From Acidobacteriota bacterium (GTDB lineage Bacteria; Acidobacteriota; Vicinamibacteria; Fen-336): 64,000 nt of DNA. Within the stretch, counting starts at the first letter, position 1, and each line of letters starts with the position of its first letter. Both the position numbers and the translations under genes were made by a program. Location: positions 1 through 64,000 of the forward strand of contig JAJDNS010000014.1 of assembly GCA_022340585.1 (NCBI GenBank). The letters are read 5' to 3'. Below are positions 7,360 to 15,108 of this stretch, piece after piece. The notes beneath the pieces were generated by a model that made no database searches, was not told the DNA's origin, and saw only the letters and a program-made list of their open reading frames with translations.

Positions 7360-9299
7360 CAGTGACCTCCCCCCGACCGGGCGAAGTCGATCAGGAACCT
7401 GGGTGTGGCCAGGAGCTGGTACAGCAGCGCCCCCATCACCACCAGGACGATGATGGCCAGAAAGACCCGGATCTGCTCGCCTCGGAGGCGACGGCTCGCC
7501 ATCACCCCGAAGCGGGCCCCGATGACCGAGCCTGCGAAGAGGGTGACCGCGAGGAGCACGTCCACCGTGTGGTTGGTCATCGCCTGCTGCAGGGCCACGT
7601 TCGCGGAGGTCAAGACGATCTGGAACAGGTCGGTGCCGATCGCCACCCGGGTCGGGATGCCGATCACGTAGATCATGGCGGGCAGCATGATGAAGCCGCC
7701 ACCCACCCCGAGGAACGCGGCCAGGACGCCCACCAGGAATCCCGCCCCGATGGGGAGCAGAGCGGAGGTCGTGAGACTCGACTTCGGGAAGTGCGTCTGG
7801 AACGGGAGACGGGTGAAGAACGCGGCGAGCCGAGAGGGCCTGGGCTCGCCCGAGGGCGCCTTGCCCCGCAGGGTGCGGACACCCTCGAGGAACATCGCGG
7901 TGCCGATGAAGCCCAGCACCAGGACGTAGACCGCCTTCAGGTAGAAGTCGAAGTTGCCCAGGTGACGGAGCAGGGCGACGAGCTGGACCCCGGCGAAGCC
8001 GCCGATCCAGCCCCCGGCCACCATGACCAGGCCCATCTTGAAGTCGACGTTGCCGATACGCGCGTGGGACAGCGCCCCGGAGCTGGCCCCGGCCGTGATC
8101 TGGGCGGCGTCGGTGGCCGCCGCCACCGCGGCCGGGACTCCGATGAAGATCAGCAGCGGCGTCATGAGGAACCCGCCGCCGACTCCGAAGAGGCCCGAGA
8201 GGAAGCCGACCAGCGCACCCATCCCCGACACCAGCAGGGGGTTGAGCGCGGTGCGAGCGACCGGGAAGTAGAGGTTCAGGTTCTTCAGGCTCCCCCAGAA
8301 GCCGGGCCACTCGCTGGGGTGGACGACGCTCCGGATCGAGTCCTCGTCCACCTCGGCGTGACAGCGGGCGCACGTGGTCCGGAGGCGCGAGGGGTAGGTG
8401 CGTGCGGCCGGGTCGCTCGACGGGAGGACGTCGTGGGCGCCGTGACAGGACACGCAGGTGGCGATGTCGGTCACCCCGTGCGCGTAGGCGATCCCGTGAA
8501 ACGTCCTCTCGTAGCTCTCGACCACGCCCCCGTCCAGGCCAGTGCCGCGGGTCACCGCCGGGTCCTCGTGGCACTCGGCGCAGGTGAAGACGACCCGGCC
8601 CACCGATGTCGAGGCCGCCTCTCCGCCGGCGGCCTGGATTCCGTGAACCCCGTGGCAGTTGGTGCAGGTCGGGGCGAAGGCCGATCCGGCGGCCAGACTC
8701 TTCCCGTGGACGCTCGCGGCGAAGGTCTCCCGCGCCTCGGGGTGACAGGTCCCGCAGGTGTCGGCAATCCGCTGGCGGTGGATCCTGGACTCGGGGTCGT
8801 CGCTCGGTCGCACCCCGTGGGCTCCGTGGCAGCTGAAGCAGTTCATGACCGCGGTGGGGCACGTCTCGCCACCTTGCGGGCCGGCGTGGATGCTGGATGA
8901 GAGCCCCGTGGGCAGGGGCACGCCGCCGAGCCCGGGGAGGTATTCGTCGGCGGGATGGCAGGCGAGGCAGAAGGCGTCGAGCCGGGCCGCGCACGCCGCG
9001 TCGAGGGCCCGCTCGCCGGTCCGCAGCTCGTGGCCACCGTGGCAGGCCACGCAGGTCGGGGCGTCGTCGCCCCGGTGCGCCTGGTCGTGGGCGCTCTGGA
9101 AGAAGCCGGTGGTCTGCGGAGCGTGGCAGTCGGTGGTGACGCAGGTCACGGGCTCTCCGGGGGCGGTTCGGTCCGGATGGCAGGCCTCACAGGCCACCGC
9201 CTCGTGAGGGGGGCTGACCGGCGTCTCGGCCGCCAGGGCCTCACCGGCCAGCAGGGCCGCCCCGAGCAGGACCGCGCCGTGGTGGAGGTGGCCGCTCAA
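7359..9299 (-). CDS. ten-haem cytochrome c fused to TauE/SafE sulfite/sulfonate exporter
   Basis: A 646-aa fusion. Residues 1-24 are a signal peptide. Residues about 30-330 hold nine CxxCH haem-binding motifs (CEACH, CVACH, CLACH, CFSCH, CGTCH, CTNCH, CAECH, CVSCH, CARCH) plus one CX4CH (CVTTDCH), so up to ten c-type haems. Residues about 355-640 form a complete TauE/SafE-like permease with two internally similar halves, each with the glycine-rich FGVGGGF or LGVGGGF loop. The start is a TTG 10 bp after the qmoC stop, with AGGGGCGAG upstream. The haem domain must be periplasmic, so the protein would place an electron carrier on the mouth of an anion exporter. It lies between qmoC and sat. Function is inferred: export of sulfite or a related anion, possibly linked to redox chemistry. 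Confidence 0.85.
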   Translation of the reverse strand: MSGHLHHGAVLLGAALLAGEALAAETPVSPPHEAVACEACHPDRTAPGEPVTCVTTDCHAPQTTGFFQSAHDQAHRGDDAPTCVACHGGHELRTGERALDAACAARLDAFCLACHPADEYLPGLGGVPLPTGLSSSIHAGPQGGETCPTAVMNCFSCHGAHGVRPSDDPESRIHRQRIADTCGTCHPEARETFAASVHGKSLAAGSAFAPTCTNCHGVHGIQAAGGEAASTSVGRVVFTCAECHEDPAVTRGTGLDGGVVESYERTFHGIAYAHGVTDIATCVSCHGAHDVLPSSDPAARTYPSRLRTTCARCHAEVDEDSIRSVVHPSEWPGFWGSLKNLNLYFPVARTALNPLLVSGMGALVGFLSGLFGVGGGFLMTPLLIFIGVPAAVAAATDAAQITAGASSGALSHARIGNVDFKMGLVMVAGGWIGGFAGVQLVALLRHLGNFDFYLKAVYVLVLGFIGTAMFLEGVRTLRGKAPSGEPRPSRLAAFFTRLPFQTHFPKSSLTTSALLPIGAGFLVGVLAAFLGVGGGFIMLPAMIYVIGIPTRVAIGTDLFQIVLTSANVALQQAMTNHTVDVLLAVTLFAGSVIGARFGVMASRRLRGEQIRVFLAIIVLVVMGALLYQLLATPRFLIDFARSGGGH

Positions 9300-9309
9300 T
9301 CTCTCGCCC

Positions 9310-10434
9310 CTACTTCCGATCGCCCGTCTCCACCGCCTGCTCGTGGACCATCGCCAGCGTCCGGTAGAGCATGTGGGCGAACTTGGAGTAGGGGAACGTC
9401 AGGAAGAGCGTCGTCACCACGCCGAGGTGGACGACGTAGAGCGCCACCCCGGCCGCCGGGGGCAACCTCGGGGCGAGCAGCCTCGCCAGCTCCACCAGCA
9501 CCCCGGTGGCGATCACGCAGACGACCACGGTGGCGAAGAACGAGTCGAACGCGGTCGAGGCCCCGGCCCGTTCCTTGTCGCCGAGGCGGGCGGCGACGAG
9601 GATGCCGGCCCCGACCACGAGCGAGACGGCTGACACGTTTCCCAGGAGCTTGTAGGGGTGCGTGAGCGGAAGGGGCAGGTCGTACCCCTGGACGTAGATC
9701 GCGAGGATCAGCAGCCCCGACGTGACCGCCGCTCCCACGAAGCCCCAGAAGAGCAGAAGGTGCCCCATCCGGCGGAAGCGCGCGGTGCCGCAGCTGGCGA
9801 ACCGCTTGTGGGTGGCGATGTCGACGCCGGTGGCCCACAGCCCGGACAGGAAGGGCTTCGACCGTGGCGCCGCCGCCCCCATCATCTGCCAGTACCGCCG
9901 TCCGCTGACCAACGCGGCCAGGGTCACGAACCCGGCCAGGGGGAAGAACACCGAGTAGAGCATCGAGTGCGGCACGATCTGGTCGTAGGCGTGCAGATCC
10001 GCCGGGGGATGGAGGTGCCCCGACACGGCGAGCAGAGCGATCCAGAACAGCAGCGGCACCCCGAACAGGATCGGCCAGGTGGAGCGGGCACCCGCCACCA
10101 GGCGTCCCAGGCTCCCTGGAAACGCGAGGCTCTCCACGACCAGACCACGGACCACCTGGAGGACGTCGCCCGGCCGGGCATCTCGGGGGCAGTGGGTGGT
10201 GCAGTCGTTGCACTGGTGGCACAGCCACACCGCGGGATCTCCGGCCAGTCGGTCGGCCAGCCCCCACTGGGTCCACAGCATCTGTCGGCGCGGGAACGGA
10301 GCCTCGTCCGGGGCCAGCTCGCACACGCTGGAGCAGGTCGCGCACTGGTAGCAGCGCGCTGCCGTCTCCCCGCCGCGCTTCAGCAGCTCCTGGCGGAAGG
10401 CCGGGGAGGATACGATCGCTGATGTCGACGCCAT
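9310..10434 (-). CDS. qmoC: QmoC, membrane subunit of the quinone-interacting oxidoreductase
   Basis: Fusion of an HdrC-like Fe-S domain and an HdrE/NarI-like cytochrome b membrane domain, the hallmark of QmoC. Residues about 28-85 carry two [4Fe-4S] motifs, CYQCATCSSVC and CHQCNDCTTHCP, followed by RPGDVLQVVRG. Six hydrophobic segments with spaced histidines follow from about residue 120. QmoC connects the menaquinone pool to QmoA/QmoB, which feed APS reductase. The gene begins 9 bp after qmoB and is followed after 10 bp by the cytochrome-TauE fusion. The 374-aa length is normal for the family. Confidence 0.9.
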   Translation of the reverse strand: MASTSAIVSSPAFRQELLKRGGETAARCYQCATCSSVCELAPDEAPFPRRQMLWTQWGLADRLAGDPAVWLCHQCNDCTTHCPRDARPGDVLQVVRGLVVESLAFPGSLGRLVAGARSTWPILFGVPLLFWIALLAVSGHLHPPADLHAYDQIVPHSMLYSVFFPLAGFVTLAALVSGRRYWQMMGAAAPRSKPFLSGLWATGVDIATHKRFASCGTARFRRMGHLLLFWGFVGAAVTSGLLILAIYVQGYDLPLPLTHPYKLLGNVSAVSLVVGAGILVAARLGDKERAGASTAFDSFFATVVVCVIATGVLVELARLLAPRLPPAAGVALYVVHLGVVTTLFLTFPYSKFAHMLYRTLAMVHEQAVETGDRK

Positions 10435-10443
10435 GGTCCCTCC

Positions 10444-12690
10444 CTAGAAGCCCTTCAATGGGCTTGCCCCGAGCTCCTCGAGCTCGTCGGCGAACTCGTC
10501 GAGGAGCTGGGGAATCCGGTCGCTCTCGTCGTGGGCCAGCTCCACGACCTTGACCCGTTCCGGCTCGACGGCGAGACGAGTCAGGGTCTCCTGGAGGTTC
10601 TCCAGGCGGGTGTTGGCGAGCTCCGACCCCTTCACGTAGTGGCACTGGTAGTCGTCGCCGTGCCTGCAGCCGATGAGGATGACGCCGTCGATCCCTCGCG
10701 AGAGGGCGTCGGCGATCCACACGAGGTTCGTCGAGCCCAGGCAGCGAAGGGGAATGACGCGCACCCAGGGGTTCCACTGGGTCCGCGCCAGGGCGGCCGC
10801 GTCCAGGGCGGGGAGCGCGTCGTTCTCGCACATGAGGGCGAGGATGCGCGGCTTCTCGTCGAACTCGTCGGGGACCGACATCGCCTTGATCGCGGCGGCG
10901 GTGGCGTCCACCGAGTAGTCGGGGAAGCTGATGATGCGCTCCGGGCAGGCGCCCATGCAGATGCCGCAGCGCCGGCAGCGCAGGGCGTTCAGCTGGGGCG
11001 TACCCTTCTCGTCCTCGTTGAGCGTGCCAAACGGGCACTCCTCGGTGCAGCGCTTGCACTGGGTGCAGCGCTGGAGGAAGAAGTCGGGCACTCCGAGGTC
11101 CCCGGAGCGGGGGTGTACCGCCTCGCCTCGCCGCGCCTCCTCGATGCACTGGATGGCCTTCATGGCCGCGCCCCAGCCGTCCTCGGCGGCCTGGGCGGCG
11201 TCCATCGGGGCCCGCACGGTGCCGGCGGCGTAGATGCCGGTGCGGCGGGTCTCGTAGGGGAAGCAGATGAAGTGGGAATCCGGGAAGCCGTAGCGCAGAA
11301 CCGGGAGATCCGGTCCCTGTCGGTACTCGAGGTTGAGGATCTCGGTGCCCTCGTGGTGCTTCAGCTCGTCGACCACCTTCTGGGCTTCCTTCCTCTGGAC
11401 CTCGGAGTCGCCCTTCTGTGTGCGCTGCTGCGCGTCGCGAAGGGCGCGGATGGCCTCGCCGTCGGCGGAGTTGGGGACCATGCCCACCGCCAGGACCACG
11501 AGGTCCGCGTCCAGGCTGACGTCGTCGCCGAGCAGGGACTCCTTCAGGTGGACCTTGAGGTGGCCGTTGCCCTCGACCGCGCTCACCTCGCCGCGGGTGA
11601 AGAGGCTGCCGGGCTGGGTCTGCACGGCCTGGTAGAAGCGCTCGAGCTGGCCACCCGTCCTCATGTCCTTGTAGACGGTGGCCGTCTCGACCTCGGGGTG
11701 GTCCTTGTGGATGGTAGCGATCTGCCGCAGCGTCACCCCGCAGCACTCCGAGGAGCAGTAGGGAAGGTGCTCGGGATCACGGGACCCGGCGCACTGGATG
11801 AAGAGCACCCGCTTCGGCAGCTTCCCGTCCGAGGGGCACCCCAGCTCTCCGCGGGAGAGCATGGCCTCCAGCTCGTGGGAGGTGATCACGTTCGAGGAGG
11901 AGCCGTACCCGAGGTGTCCGAGCTTCGTGGCGTCGTACGGCCGTGCGCCGGTGGCCTGGACGATGGCCCCCGACTTGAAGCTCTCGACGCCGCCCGGAGT
12001 CTCCACCTCCACCGCGAACTGACCGGGCTGGCCCTTGATGGCCCTCACCCGCGCCCCGGTGAGGACCTTGATCTGCGGGTCTTCGTGGACCGCGGCGACG
12101 AGATCGGGAAGGCCGCTCGGGACCAGGGCGTCGTACGGAGGCCGTCCCGGGGTCTGGAAGCGCAGCCCCTTCGTGCGCCCCCCGAGGGTGTCCTCCTTCT
12201 CGATGAGGACGACCTCGTGTCCCAGGCCGGACGCCCCTCGAGCCGCCTCGAGCCCGGCCACGCCGCCCCCGACGACCAGCACTCCGGTCTCCACCGGCTC
12301 GGAGGTGGGGGTCGCGGGCTTCGCCCGGGTGACCCGGGCCATTCCCATCCGCACCAGGTCTTCGGCGAGCACCTGTGTGTCCTCTTCCCCGGGGGGGTGA
12401 GACCACACGACCTGCTCACGCAGGCTGACACGCTCGACCATCGTCCCGGCCCGATCGAGCTGGAGCTCCTGCTGCTTGGCGCGAGACGAGCAGGCGGCGA
12501 GGATCACGCCCTCGAGCTTCTCGTCATCGACGGCCTTGCGAACGCTGGCCATCCCCTCCGGTGCGCAGAGGCACGGGTGGCTGGCGGTGCAGGTGGGTTT
12601 CGGATCCTCGGCGGCGTTCGAGAGGGCCTCGATGTCGAGGGCCTCGCCAATGCCGCAGCCACTGCAGGTGAAGACGCCGACTCGCTCCAT
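10444..12690 (-). CDS. qmoB: QmoB, HdrA-like flavoprotein with MvhD-type C-terminus
   Basis: A 748-aa cytoplasmic subunit of the Qmo complex. An N-terminal cysteine-rich HdrA segment (TCSGCGIGEALD) is followed by an FAD-binding Rossmann motif, VLVVGGGVAGLEAA, near residue 136. The conserved HdrA signature FIQCAGSRD...PYCSSECC comes next, then ferredoxin motifs CTQCKRCTEECP and CRRCGICMGACP. The last 140 residues are an MvhD-like [2Fe-2S] domain with CLGST and GCRHGDDYQCHYVKG. QmoB is the likely contact point for AprBA. The ATG overlaps the qmoA stop as TGATG. Domain order matches known QmoB proteins. Confidence 0.92.
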   Translation of the reverse strand: MERVGVFTCSGCGIGEALDIEALSNAAEDPKPTCTASHPCLCAPEGMASVRKAVDDEKLEGVILAACSSRAKQQELQLDRAGTMVERVSLREQVVWSHPPGEEDTQVLAEDLVRMGMARVTRAKPATPTSEPVETGVLVVGGGVAGLEAARGASGLGHEVVLIEKEDTLGGRTKGLRFQTPGRPPYDALVPSGLPDLVAAVHEDPQIKVLTGARVRAIKGQPGQFAVEVETPGGVESFKSGAIVQATGARPYDATKLGHLGYGSSSNVITSHELEAMLSRGELGCPSDGKLPKRVLFIQCAGSRDPEHLPYCSSECCGVTLRQIATIHKDHPEVETATVYKDMRTGGQLERFYQAVQTQPGSLFTRGEVSAVEGNGHLKVHLKESLLGDDVSLDADLVVLAVGMVPNSADGEAIRALRDAQQRTQKGDSEVQRKEAQKVVDELKHHEGTEILNLEYRQGPDLPVLRYGFPDSHFICFPYETRRTGIYAAGTVRAPMDAAQAAEDGWGAAMKAIQCIEEARRGEAVHPRSGDLGVPDFFLQRCTQCKRCTEECPFGTLNEDEKGTPQLNALRCRRCGICMGACPERIISFPDYSVDATAAAIKAMSVPDEFDEKPRILALMCENDALPALDAAALARTQWNPWVRVIPLRCLGSTNLVWIADALSRGIDGVILIGCRHGDDYQCHYVKGSELANTRLENLQETLTRLAVEPERVKVVELAHDESDRIPQLLDEFADELEELGASPLKGF

Positions 12691-13922
12691 CACGCCCTCC
12701 CCGCTGCCAGCGCGCGCGCGGCGGCGCCGGTGGCGTCGCGCACGCAGGTCGCCACGTCCGCGGGGCGGCGAGCGACTCCCGCGACCTGGGCCTTGTTGCT
12801 GTCCAGACCGAAGCCATCCTCGTCCCGCTCGAGCCCCAGGGGCAGTGCGCCGTCCTTGAGGTTGGGCACCATCCCCGTGGCGAGCACCACCAGGTCGGCC
12901 TCGTCCTCGATCAATCGACCGGCCTCCACGTCCTCGGCCCGGAGCTTGAGCGCCCCCCCTTCGCCCGCCTCCACGCGGCCGACCTTGCCCTTCACCAGCC
13001 GCACCCCCTTCTCTCCGGCGAGGCGGGCCAGGAGCTCCTCGTTGCGGCCGAAGGCCCGCCGGTCGATGTAGTAGATGACGACCTCGGACTCGGGGTCCTG
13101 CTCCTGGACGTAGAGGGCCTGCTTGAACGAGCCGAGGCAGCAGACCGAGGAGCAGTAGGGCAGGTGGTTGCGGTCCCGCGAGCCCGCGCACTGGACGAAG
13201 GCCACCTTCTTCGGAGCCTCTCCGTCGGAGGGTCGCTGGATCTTCCCGCCGGTGGGCCCGGTCTTCGAGGCCAGGCGTTCCATCTGGACGTTGGAGATGA
13301 CGTTGGGGAGCGTGCCGCCGCCCAGCTCCGGGAGCTTGTCCAGGGGATACGCGTGCCAGCCCGTAGCCACCACCACCGAGCCCACCTCGATCGTCTCCTC
13401 CCGCTCCTTCGCGTCGAGGTCGATGGCGTCGTAGGCACAGGCGTCGACGCAAGCCCGGCAGCCGTCGGGGCAGGCCTCCCGGTCCAGGGTGTAGCGGTAC
13501 GGCCAGGCGTGGGGGTGGGGAATCCGGATGGCCGGAACCTCGTTCATCCCCAGGTCGTGGGGATCCGCCACCTTCGCCGGGCAGACCTCGCAGCACTTCC
13601 CGCAGGCCGTGCACCGGTCGTTCACGTAGGCCGGGGCCTGGCGGATCGTGACCTTCCCGTCCTCGGCCGACTGGATCTCGCTCCGGGTCAGGACCCGCAC
13701 CCGCGGGTTGCGCTCCAGGCGGCGGGTGTTGATCTCCATCCCGCACGAGGGGGGGCAGAGCTTGGGGAAGTAGTGGTGGAGCTGAAGAACGCGCCCCCCG
13801 ATGGAGGCCTCCTTCTCGAGCAGGACGACGTCGCGGCCGGCCTCGGCCGCCTCGAGCGCGGCGGTGACGCCGGCGATTCCCGCTCCCACCACCAGCAGGG
13901 GCTGGGGTGTGGTTTCACTCAT
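12690..13922 (-). CDS. qmoA: QmoA, HdrA-like flavoprotein
   Basis: A 410-aa FAD protein of the Qmo complex. The N-terminus has the dinucleotide fold LLVVGAGIAGVTAALEAAEAG. It is followed by the HdrA motif GGRVLQLHHYFPKLCPPSCGM, and by ferredoxin-type clusters CTACGKCCEVCP and CPDGCRACVDAC around residues 105-165. FVQCAGSRDRNHLPYCSSVCC is the shared HdrA/QmoA signature near residue 245. It forms an electron relay with QmoB between QmoC and APS reductase. The start at 13922 overlaps the upstream YkgJ-type gene stop (ATGA), and its own stop overlaps qmoB, so the genes are translationally coupled. Confidence 0.92.
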   Translation of the reverse strand: MSETTPQPLLVVGAGIAGVTAALEAAEAGRDVVLLEKEASIGGRVLQLHHYFPKLCPPSCGMEINTRRLERNPRVRVLTRSEIQSAEDGKVTIRQAPAYVNDRCTACGKCCEVCPAKVADPHDLGMNEVPAIRIPHPHAWPYRYTLDREACPDGCRACVDACAYDAIDLDAKEREETIEVGSVVVATGWHAYPLDKLPELGGGTLPNVISNVQMERLASKTGPTGGKIQRPSDGEAPKKVAFVQCAGSRDRNHLPYCSSVCCLGSFKQALYVQEQDPESEVVIYYIDRRAFGRNEELLARLAGEKGVRLVKGKVGRVEAGEGGALKLRAEDVEAGRLIEDEADLVVLATGMVPNLKDGALPLGLERDEDGFGLDSNKAQVAGVARRPADVATCVRDATGAAARALAAGRA

Positions 13923-14716
13923 GCGGTTCTCCGTGCGGAGTCCTTGACCTTGAGCACGGGCTCGCCGAACAGCGCGAGCTTCAGCCAGCGGAAGGCGAAG
14001 CGGAGGAGCGCGTCGTCGTCCTCGCGCAGCTCGTCCACCAGCTCCGGCTCGAGGTCGAAGCGCTCCAGGAAGGTCGATTCGAAGACGAAGGTGCGGAACT
14101 TGTCCAGGTCGTAGCAGGCGGTGAAGAACATGTCCATCCGCTTCGAGTCCAGCTTGCGGGTCCCGCCGATGAACCACGGGTGTGACACGATCTCCCGGAA
14201 GCCCGCCTCCAGCTCCTCGCGAGAGGCCAGGTCCTGGTCCTCGCGCCAGCCGTCCACCGTCCACCTCTTTGGCTCGCCGTGCCCCTCGCAGAAGTCGTCC
14301 TCGAGGAGGAAGTACATGGGCTCCGGCTCGACGCCAACGCGGGCCGGGGGCAGGGCCATGGCCACCGGGTACATCCGGCAGGACCAGGGCCGGTCCTCGT
14401 AGACCCCGCAGCCCTTCTCGCTCACGAAGGAGCACCGCTTGTCCTCGGCGTCGCTCATCTTGAGCATGACCGTCGGGAGCTGGAGGTCCTTGGTGATGGG
14501 CAGGAGGGCGTGCTGGTCGAGGAACTCGGTGGTGGTGATCCCGAGCCGGCGCGACAGGCGGAGCACGTCGACGGGGGTGAGCAGGATGTTGACGTTGGCG
14601 CAGCAGCGGGTGAAGCAGGGCAGGTCGGAGCGGCAGCCGAAGCAGAAGCTCTCGTCCGCGGCCAGCCGGCGCTTGTCGGCGAGATCGGGGGGAACGTCCG
14701 GGGTGCTGTCGCTCAT
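13919..14716 (-). CDS. YkgJ-family cysteine-cluster protein between apr and qmo genes
   Basis: A 265-aa soluble protein with the CxxC...CC arrangement of the YkgJ/Fe-S or zinc cluster family: FCFGCRSDLPCFTRCC near residues 25-40, CSFVSEKGCGVYEDRPWSCRMYP near 95-115, then a Tyr/Phe-rich C-terminal region. The biochemical role of the family is unresolved; metal or cluster binding is likely. Its position, coupled by ATGA overlaps to the zinc-ribbon gene upstream and qmoA downstream, suggests a function in assembly or regulation of the APS reductase/Qmo pathway. The start at 14716 was chosen for the overlap; the longer open frame upstream is out of the zinc-ribbon gene's frame and low complexity. 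Confidence 0.7.
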   Translation of the reverse strand: MSDSTPDVPPDLADKRRLAADESFCFGCRSDLPCFTRCCANVNILLTPVDVLRLSRRLGITTTEFLDQHALLPITKDLQLPTVMLKMSDAEDKRCSFVSEKGCGVYEDRPWSCRMYPVAMALPPARVGVEPEPMYFLLEDDFCEGHGEPKRWTVDGWREDQDLASREELEAGFREIVSHPWFIGGTRKLDSKRMDMFFTACYDLDKFRTFVFESTFLERFDLEPELVDELREDDDALLRFAFRWLKLALFGEPVLKVKDSARRTA

Positions 14717-15024
14717 GGCGTGGTCCCGCTGGACTCCGGGTCGGCCGGCCCGATGTCGGTGGTGATCTCGGCGTCCAGGATGCGGTCCTTCAGGGCGTCC
14801 ATGGACCAGACGGCCAGGGGTGAGGACTGGCCGGTGGTGGGGTCGATCCGGTAGCGGTAGGACACCTTGACCCCGTAGACGTCCTCCATCCGCCGCCGGC
14901 CTCGTACGAAGTACGGACACTCGTCGTTGAAGCAGGCGACGTGGAACGAGGAGTCCCAGCCGCCTTCTTCGGGAACGGCGAAGGCCTGGAGCGACTCGCC
15001 GCAGTGTGGGCATTTCGGGCTCAT
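14713..15024 (-). CDS. small zinc-ribbon protein (Ogr/Delta-like), apr-qmo linked
   Basis: 103 aa. Begins MSPKCPHCGES, and a second cysteine pair in FHVACFNDECPYFVRG completes a C4 zinc ribbon resembling the Ogr/Delta-like family. The rest, about residues 45-103, is a YGVKVSYRYRIDP segment and an acidic C-terminus. GGGGGATCGC sits just before the ATG at 15024, supporting that start over one 72 bp upstream. It lies 84 bp after aprA, behind a very stable hairpin, and overlaps the YkgJ-type gene. Small zinc-ribbon genes occur next to apr/qmo in some sulfate reducers, but no function is established to my knowledge. Confidence 0.65.
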   Translation of the reverse strand: MSPKCPHCGESLQAFAVPEEGGWDSSFHVACFNDECPYFVRGRRRMEDVYGVKVSYRYRIDPTTGQSSPLAVWSMDALKDRILDAEITTDIGPADPESSGTTP

Positions 15025-15059
15025 GCGATCCCCCTTCGAAGAAAGCCCGTGAGAGAAAC

Positions 15060-15094
15060 GCCCCAGGCGCACCCGAGCTCGGGGCGCCTGGGGC
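15060..15094 (-). other. strong intercistronic hairpin downstream of aprA
   Basis: GCCCCAGGCGC and GCGCCTGGGGC form a perfect 11-bp stem, and the loop itself contains CCCGAGCTCGGG, a 12-bp palindrome. On the minus strand the hairpin is followed by GTTTCTCTC. It lies between the aprA stop (15109) and the zinc-ribbon gene. It probably partly terminates or stabilises the aprBA message, so that AprBA is made in excess of the Qmo proteins. Confidence 0.55.
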
Positions 15095-15108
15095 ACGAAC
15101 GGTACGGT

